From positions 1 through 9,481 of the forward strand of contig DASZXJ010000091.1 of NCBI GenBank assembly GCA_035545895.1: a stretch of 9,481 nt of DNA. The letters are read 5' to 3'. Positions 5,160 through 9,481 of the stretch are shown one piece after another (position 1 is the stretch's first letter; each line of letters opens with the position of its first letter). Source of the DNA: DASZXJ01 sp035545895. Its GTDB lineage: Bacteria; Planctomycetota; Phycisphaerae; Tepidisphaerales; Tepidisphaeraceae. The notes below the pieces were generated by a model. That model had not been told where the DNA came from. It was given only the letters and a program-made list of their open reading frames with translations, and did not search any database. The translations under genes were made by a program, and so were the position numbers.

Positions 5160-7157
5160 TCAAGGCGCGTTTTCGAATGTCAGGCCGAATAATTTGATGT
5201 GCATCGTATTTTCGAAATACCACGATGGATCCGAACCCGTAATGCCGGTGATTACGAAGGTCTTGGGCATCATCGGTTCCCAACTGGCGGGGTCAGGCTT
5301 GGAATCTTCGAGCAATGCAAATGTTTTGGTATCGAACACGAGCGGGCCGAGTAAAAACCCCCCGGAGGCGTTTTCGGGAACAAGCCGGGCGGCAAATCCC
5401 TGGCCGCTGTTGGGCATGGCGACCATCGCGATCTCCGGCGCCTTATAAAGTTTCGCCATGGCCACGCCCGATGGTTTGCGCCGAAACTCAATTTGAGCCC
5501 AAATCAACTGGCCGGGACTGTCGTTGGCGTTCCTGTTGATATTAATCTGGCTGTTGAACTGGGCGTCGCCTTCAACCATCAACTTGAGCTTTGGCACACG
5601 TGGAACATCACGCTTGACCAGTAACACATATTCCTTGCCCACCCATGCCAGCCGATATCGCGCAAGCACCTCCAGCCAGGTAAACGTGTCATTGACGGTC
5701 GGCATGTTGAGCGTGCCGAGATTGATCGCAAAGAAGATGTTATCTGGCGCATCAGGCCCGGCGAATTTATCCGCGTTGATCCGAGATAACTCCGGAGTTT
5801 GCGCGACATAGCTTTGCAGCGTCGGGCGAGGGGAATAATTCATCCCATTGGCCAGCAGAATCACCGCATCTTTGGGGAACAGATCGACCGTGCCCTGCAC
5901 AGGTGGGAATGAATAGGTTCGTACGATGGCATCGGTGTATTTTTTCCACTTGGTGAAGTTGTCGGATTGTCCGCCAGTTGCCAAATTGATCAGTTCCGAT
6001 CCTTCAACCGCCACGCCGGTGAGGGTGGAACTCATCTGCTGCGCCAGTGAGCTGTTGTGCCAGTCGCTCAGCGATTTGGACGAGAGAATCGCTGCAGCCG
6101 CGAGACACGTTCCCCAGAGAATCCGAAATCCCCATTCGCGCAAATGTGGCCAGGCGGACATCGTCAGCAACAGCGTGGCTTGCAGCAGCAATCCGGTGGC
6201 GATGATTTCGTGCCAATCGTGCCGGATAAAGCCGGATCGAAACCCGACATAAAGCATCATCAACAGGCCACTCATGAACAAAATGGTCCGCCACCGTAAA
6301 ACGCGAACAGCCAGGATCGATGTCGCGACGAGCAACAGCGTGACAATTGCCAGGAAATATCCAACCTGCCACAACTCGCCGGGTATCCATAAAACCATGG
6401 CCTCGTCGTAAGCTCGGGTCAAAACTATCGACCAGTGCAGATGTGCGGGAATATCGCCCAGTCGTTGCCCGGCCAGAAGCCAGCCGATGATGAACGTGAA
6501 AAAATACACGCCCGCCGGGATCGCGCGCTTCAGTCGCGGACCAACCGGATCAAGGCTGATCAATAAGAGAATTGCCAAGCCCGTGACTAAATATGGAAAT
6601 TTGACAAGCCCCGTGAATGAAATCAGCGCCACCAGCGCCAGTTTCGCCGGGTCAGTGGGACTGGTGCGGAAGAAAAAGTGAAAAATCAACAGCAGGACCG
6701 GCAGGACCATCAGCCGCACGTCAGGCGAGCACATATAATCGCCGCCAAGGGTCAATGCCAGCGCCCATAACACCACGCCAGCCGTGAAAACCGATCGCCC
6801 GAAGCTCATTCGCGCCATGGTCCACATGACCCACCAGCAGATCAGCGCGGCACAGGTCCAGAAGATGCATTGCAGCGGAAATGTCCGCGGATCGTATCCA
6901 CTCCAGACAAATCCCCACGGGCCATAGGTGTAGATCACGTCCCGTCCCCAAGCCAGGCCGTGCTCAAACGCGTAGCTGAATAGCGGCAGCCAATCCAGGT
7001 CGTTCATATCCACCCTTCGCAGCAGCGGGACGAACGCGCTGAGCAAAACAATGAGGGAAGGCGCAAAACAAATGATGGCGTTGGTCCGCCGGGCGCGTGC
7101 AAGACGTTGCTGTGGATCGGTTTGCGGCTGAGCAGCAGCCGGCGCAGGCTCGGACAT
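5160..7157 (-). CDS. Large polytopic membrane protein of unknown function ('TYGPWGF' / 'PRPTLQSY' family)
   Basis: From the ATG at 7157 the protein has 665 residues: a short Pro/Gln/Ala-rich cytoplasmic tail, about ten transmembrane segments (near 27-45, 96-114, 123-139, 149-163, 172-202, 213-229, 264-284, 291-305, 318-335, 345-359), then a soluble half of about 300 residues, probably outside the inner membrane. Two segments look like family signatures: GRDVIYTYGPWGF (71-83) in the first loop, and SPRPTLQSY with AQTPEL and the APDNIFF segment (442-477) at the start of the soluble half. I recall similar motifs in uncharacterised bacterial proteins and they loosely resemble GT-C type glycosyltransferases, but no DxD or DE-type catalytic motif is obvious. 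No function is assigned. A TTG at 7193 would add 12 residues; neither start has a clear Shine-Dalgarno. It appears to be a stand-alone gene. Confidence 0.85.
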   Translation of the reverse strand: MSEPAPAAAQPQTDPQQRLARARRTNAIICFAPSLIVLLSAFVPLLRRVDMNDLDWLPLFSYAFEHGLAWGRDVIYTYGPWGFVWSGYDPRTFPLQCIFWTCAALICWWVMWTMARMSFGRSVFTAGVVLWALALTLGGDYMCSPDVRLMVLPVLLLIFHFFFRTSPTDPAKLALVALISFTGLVKFPYLVTGLAILLLISLDPVGPRLKRAIPAGVYFFTFIIGWLLAGQRLGDIPAHLHWSIVLTRAYDEAMVLWIPGELWQVGYFLAIVTLLLVATSILAVRVLRWRTILFMSGLLMMLYVGFRSGFIRHDWHEIIATGLLLQATLLLTMSAWPHLREWGFRILWGTCLAAAAILSSKSLSDWHNSSLAQQMSSTLTGVAVEGSELINLATGGQSDNFTKWKKYTDAIVRTYSFPPVQGTVDLFPKDAVILLANGMNYSPRPTLQSYVAQTPELSRINADKFAGPDAPDNIFFAINLGTLNMPTVNDTFTWLEVLARYRLAWVGKEYVLLVKRDVPRVPKLKLMVEGDAQFNSQININRNANDSPGQLIWAQIEFRRKPSGVAMAKLYKAPEIAMVAMPNSGQGFAARLVPENASGGFLLGPLVFDTKTFALLEDSKPDPASWEPMMPKTFVITGITGSDPSWYFENTMHIKLFGLTFENAP

Positions 7158-7325
7158 GTCGGGGAGGTTAATCGGGTCCAGCGCGGTCGGCAATGGACGC
7201 CCCCGGCTGCGCTGCCAGCCGCAATGCAGGCGAATGAGGCGGGTTTACCCGTAGGAGGGTACGGTGGGATACCGCATCGTTCGCTAGGCAACCAGTGGCG
7301 GGGGGTGGCGGGGAAATGGGGATCT

Positions 7326-7391
7326 AATGACCAATGGCCAAGTCCCAATGACCAACAAAATCCCAATGACGAATGACCAAATCAGAATGAC
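7326..7391. repeat. Degenerate AATGAC repeat cluster
   Basis: AATGAC occurs five times (7326, 7347, 7365, 7372, 7386) plus one AATGGC (7333), mostly as AATGACCAA or AATGACGAA. TCCCAATGAC occurs twice, 18 bases apart. The spacing is irregular and there are no stems, so this is not a CRISPR. It is A-rich non-coding DNA with all frames closed by stops. Function unknown. Confidence 0.6.
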
Positions 7392-7458
7392 GAAGATCCA
7401 GTAACCCGCGGCTCCTTTGTTGCGCCATGCCGACTCATTTCGCGCAACTCCAATTCCC

Positions 7459-7486
7459 AAATCCGAAATCCGAAATCCGAAATCCC
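7459..7486. repeat. Tandem repeat AAATCCG x4
   Basis: Three perfect copies of the 7-base unit AAATCCG are followed by a fourth, AAATCCC. The unit length is not a multiple of three, so it is not a protein repeat. It lies in the gene-free stretch upstream of the large membrane protein. Confidence 0.75.
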
Positions 7487-7669
7487 ATGTGTCATCTGGC
7501 TCTCAGAACCTGCACGGAATTGCGCGCCATGTGACGAGTCGGACAAACGGATGGGTTGATGAAATGCGCTGAATCTTCGCGCATCTGCGTGTTTCCCGCG
7601 GTCCTTGAGTCATTGTCGCGATGGCGCAAGCGGGTTTCGAGGGTGTTTGCGCGTTTGCGGGTTCAGGTC

Positions 7670-7675
7670 TATGAT
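7670..7675 (+). promoter_or_regulatory. Possible -10 TATGAT upstream of the broken small gene
   Basis: TATGAT is followed by 6 bases and then the ATG at 7682. A TTGCGC lies 17 bases upstream (3/6 to a -35). The spacing to the ATG equals that seen at argH and proA, hinting at a leaderless start for the ancestral gene. Confidence 0.3.
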
Positions 7676-7681
7676 TAAGAA

Positions 7682-7847
7682 ATGTCCAAGACCATTTCCT
7701 TGTCGCTTCCTCACGACCTGACCCAGGCCGAAGCCCGCGCGAATCGAAAAGGGGATCGCCAACGTCCGCGCCACGTATGGCTCGCGCCTTGGCGAGGTAC
7801 AGGAGATCCGCGCGGATCGTTGGGCAACCAGAACCCATAAGCGATGA
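7682..7847 (+). pseudogene. Frameshifted small gene resembling the polyhydroxyalkanoic acid system family
   Basis: The ATG at 7682 opens MSKTISLSLPHDLTQAEARA, which looks like the N-terminus of the small PHA-system/granule-region family ('I.v..pH.L...eAr.rie.....l...y'). At 7742-7743 one extra base, apparently an A, breaks the frame. Without it the reading continues RIEKGIANVRATYGSRLGEV and then QEIRADRW, again in family style. The corrected frame ends at TGA 7845-7847 after about 55 residues, whereas members are usually about 90-100 residues and the C-terminal beta strands are missing. So the gene has both an internal frameshift and a lost 3' half. It is the only plus-strand gene in the right half. 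The family call is from memory of the pattern and is moderate at best. A sequencing error could explain the frameshift but not the missing half. Confidence 0.5.
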
Positions 7848-7885
7848 TGATCGCATGAGACGCGATAATCACGGAATCCCTCTTC

Positions 7886-7967
7886 TTTTTTAGCCCGGTC
7901 GCTCGCGGCCGGAGTCTTCTGCGCGGACCATCAAAAGACCTCCGGTCGCTTGCGACCGGGCTAAAAA
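7886..7967. repeat. Bi-palindromic REP-like element, copy B
   Basis: The left arm, TTTTTTAGCCCGG..., holds CCGGTCGC-TC-GCGGCCGG (7895-7912). The right arm holds CCGGTCGC-TT-GCGACCGG (7942-7959) and ends GGGCTAAAAA. The arms are near-perfect inverted copies over about 30 bases, so either two small hairpins or one long cruciform can form. The element ends 4 bases before the argH stop codon on the plus strand, so it is the immediate 3' flank of argH and may protect or terminate that mRNA. Confidence 0.85.
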
Positions 7968-7971
7968 TAAT

Positions 7972-9399
7972 CTACATTCCCAGTCGCTTCTTCCAGGCGC
8001 TCAGTTGTTCTTCGAACGGTTTCCCGCCTGCAGCGCCAGCGCTTTGGTAGCGCTTGACGACGTTTTTGGCGCCGAGCGCGTTGTAGAGGTCCTCGGTCAA
8101 TCCCACGGCGGCGCCGTGGGCGTTCATTGCTGTTTGGAAGTCTTCGAGTTTCAGTTGCGCCAGCGCGGTTTTTCCTTCCTTGTCACATTTCCCGACGAGT
8201 GTTCCCACGATCTGGTGGGCTGTGCGGAAAGGGATTCCCTTCGTGACGAAATATTCCGCCAGGCTCGTCGCGTCAAGGAATCCTTTTTCCAGCGTCGGCT
8301 CGATCGGATCCTTGTCGTAGCTGGCGCTGTTCACGATGGCGGCAGCCATCGTGAGACACTGACTCACCGTGTCATACGCCCGGAAGACGATTCGCTTGTC
8401 TTCCTGCAAATCGCGGTTGTAACCGATAGGCAATCCTTTCAGGATCGTCATGAGGGCGAACAGATCGCCGTAGACGTTGCCGCAGCGCCCCCGAATGAGC
8501 TCGAGCATGTCCGGGTTCCGCTTTTGCGGCATCATCGAACTGCTGGTGGTGTACCGGTCGGCGATCTTGATGAAGCCAAACTCCGTGGACATGTAAATGA
8601 TCCACTGCTCCGCCCAGCGGGAGAGGTGCATCCCGGTCACGCAAAGCGCGTAGAGGAAATCCAGTGCCTCGTCACGCGAAGCCGTTCGCTCAATGCTGCT
8701 CGACGGTCCGCTTTGAAACGGGTTTTTTTGTAGGGACTGAAGTGTGATTGCCGGATCAATGGGCAATGAAGTGCCCGCGATAGCACCACTGCCCAAGGGA
8801 TTCGAATCAGGGAACTGTGTGAACGCATCAATGCGACTCAAGTCCGTATCGAACATGTTCGCCCACGCAAGGGCCTCAGCTCCAGCGCTGATAGGCTGCG
8901 CACGCTGCATATGAGTGAAAGCAGGCATTACGACTTCTGCATTTCGCTCCGCCAATGAAATGAAGGATCGGATGAGCAGCCACATCTTGTCATAGATGGC
9001 CCGACAAGCCTCTGTCTGAATCCAGAGAATTAGATCAAACGCCACCTGATCATTCCGGCTCCTGCCCGTATGCAATTTCCGTCCCGGCTCGCCGATTCTT
9101 TCGATCAGGGCGCTCTCCACGCACATGTGGATGTCTTCCAGTTCCTTTTTGAACCCCGCCCACTTGGGGCCATCCTTATCGATCTCGGCTTCGATCTGTT
9201 TCAAGCCCTTGGTGATCGCGCCCAGATCGGCGTCGGTGATTAGGCCGACCTTCGCGAGCATCGTCGCGTGGGCGATGCTCCCCGCGATATCGTGCTTGTA
9301 CAGCCGCCAGTCGTAGCTCATCGATTCGACGAACTCCTGCGCGATCGCATCGGTGGCTTCGGAAATTCTCGCCTGCCAGGATTTGGACGGTTCGGTCAT
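7972..9399 (-). CDS. argH: Argininosuccinate lyase
   Basis: Cytoplasmic homotetramer of the fumarase/aspartase superfamily. It splits argininosuccinate into arginine and fumarate, the last step of arginine synthesis. The 475 residues are slightly above the usual 460. Motifs seen: the EDIHMCVESALIERIG segment (88-103), KLHTGRSRNDQVA (108-120), the catalytic-His segment THMQRAQP (162-169), PLGSGAIAGT (201-210) and the family signature SSSMMPQKRNPD (286-297), where the first residue is Ser instead of the common Gly. The C-terminal domain ends KKRLGM. No other arginine gene is nearby. No Shine-Dalgarno precedes the ATG; TACAAT ends 6 bases upstream. Codons for residues about 150-236 have much lower third-position GC than the rest of the gene. 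The gene is bounded by bi-palindromic repeats on both sides. Confidence 0.97.
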   Translation of the reverse strand: MTEPSKSWQARISEATDAIAQEFVESMSYDWRLYKHDIAGSIAHATMLAKVGLITDADLGAITKGLKQIEAEIDKDGPKWAGFKKELEDIHMCVESALIERIGEPGRKLHTGRSRNDQVAFDLILWIQTEACRAIYDKMWLLIRSFISLAERNAEVVMPAFTHMQRAQPISAGAEALAWANMFDTDLSRIDAFTQFPDSNPLGSGAIAGTSLPIDPAITLQSLQKNPFQSGPSSSIERTASRDEALDFLYALCVTGMHLSRWAEQWIIYMSTEFGFIKIADRYTTSSSMMPQKRNPDMLELIRGRCGNVYGDLFALMTILKGLPIGYNRDLQEDKRIVFRAYDTVSQCLTMAAAIVNSASYDKDPIEPTLEKGFLDATSLAEYFVTKGIPFRTAHQIVGTLVGKCDKEGKTALAQLKLEDFQTAMNAHGAAVGLTEDLYNALGAKNVVKRYQSAGAAGGKPFEEQLSAWKKRLGM

Positions 9400-9405
9400 G
9401 GCCGT

Positions 9406-9414
9406 ATTGTAGCA
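9406..9414 (-). promoter_or_regulatory. Extended -10 promoter TGC-TACAAT of argH, candidate leaderless start
   Basis: The minus strand reads TGCTACAAT followed by 6 bases and the ATG. TG-N before the hexamer is the extended -10 pattern, which can replace a -35; none is seen because the upstream DNA is the repeat element. Transcription would begin at or next to the ATG, fitting the lack of a Shine-Dalgarno. Confidence 0.45.
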
Positions 9415-9417
9415 ATT

Positions 9418-9481
9418 ATTTAGCCGCGTCGCTTGCGACGCGATTTTGAATGCGCGTCAAGACAACGCGTCGCAAGCGACG
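9418..9481. repeat. Bi-palindromic REP-like element, copy C (cut by window end)
   Basis: The left arm starts TTTAGCC and holds a perfect hairpin CGCGTCGC-TT-GCGACGCG (9425-9442). After a 23-base spacer the right arm begins CGCGTCGC-AA-GCGACG (9466-9481) and is cut by the edge. It sits just upstream of the argH promoter. Confidence 0.8.

Larger units (their letters stand above)
7194..7681. other. Gene-free stretch between the membrane protein and the broken small gene
   Basis: No coding frame with convincing composition or recognisable motif was found on either strand. Apart from the AATGAC cluster and the AAATCCG tandem repeat it holds only a small GGGTTTACCC palindrome at 7241-7250. A promoter for the membrane protein should lie at its left end, but I cannot point to a good -35/-10 pair there. 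Confidence 0.6.

Noticed and set aside
4261..5160. Toxin-antitoxin or defence system formed by the ParE-like fragment and the acetyltransferase
   Set aside because: GNAT toxins (AtaT type) are paired with a small RHH-type antitoxin gene, which is absent here. The acetyltransferase has its own promoter and the ParE part is truncated.
7326..7486. CRISPR array
   Set aside because: Repeat units are 6-7 bases with irregular or no spacers, there is no 24-37 base direct repeat, and no cas gene is present.
7503..7856. Minus-strand open frame of 117 codons in the gene-free region
   Set aside because: The protein is Arg/Ser/Pro-rich without any pattern, and it lies antisense to the frameshifted small gene, which has a much better protein signature.
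7933..7970. Standard Rho-independent terminator for argH in copy B
   Set aside because: On the minus strand the stem is followed by only four T after a short gap, and the long A/T tracts sit on the outer side. The repeat reading explains the structure better, though a termination role is not excluded.
8005..8733. Plus-strand open frame of 242 codons opposite argH
   Set aside because: It is entirely antisense to a well-conserved argininosuccinate lyase, with no motif and no supporting start signal.

Overview
This window of about 9.5 kb has roughly 55% GC. It carries ordinary bacterial housekeeping genes, almost all on the minus strand. Several starts lack a Shine-Dalgarno sequence. The gene content, the loose spacing, the degenerate AATGAC and AAATCCG intergenic repeats and a polytopic protein with a 'TYGPWGF' motif suggest a Planctomycetota-like bacterium. 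That placement is an inference with low to moderate confidence.

Layout, left to right: (1) positions 2-124, plus strand, the last 40 codons of an unidentified gene that converges on proA. (2) A minus-strand cluster transcribed right to left: folP (dihydropteroate synthase), cdaA (c-di-AMP synthase), cdaR (YbbR-type regulator) and proA (gamma-glutamyl phosphate reductase). cdaA and cdaR overlap by 4 bases (ATGA) and proA starts 17 bases after cdaR. (3) Upstream of folP, an N-terminal fragment of a ParE/RelE-type toxin whose stop codon abuts the folP ATG. (4) A GNAT acetyltransferase with its own good promoter and Shine-Dalgarno. (5) A large membrane protein of unknown function with about ten transmembrane segments and a soluble C-terminal half. 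(6) About 0.8 kb without an intact gene, holding short degenerate repeats, a frameshifted small gene resembling the polyhydroxyalkanoic-acid-system family, and a bi-palindromic repeat. (7) argH (argininosuccinate lyase), flanked on both sides by bi-palindromic repeats.

How the genes work together: cdaA and cdaR form the membrane c-di-AMP synthase module. c-di-AMP controls potassium and osmolyte balance, so having proA (proline synthesis) in the same cluster is suggestive but unproven. folP supplies folate, and argH does the last step of arginine synthesis.

I see no convincing new multi-gene system. The most interesting signals are a family of REP-like bi-palindromic elements whose stems change in a compensated way between loci, a non-canonical DGA motif (Asp-Leu-Gly) in CdaA, a recurring -10-like hexamer exactly 6 bases upstream of SD-less ATG codons (candidate leaderless transcripts), and a sharp drop in third-position GC in the middle of argH. 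I found no rRNA, tRNA, CRISPR array, complete insertion sequence or known riboswitch.
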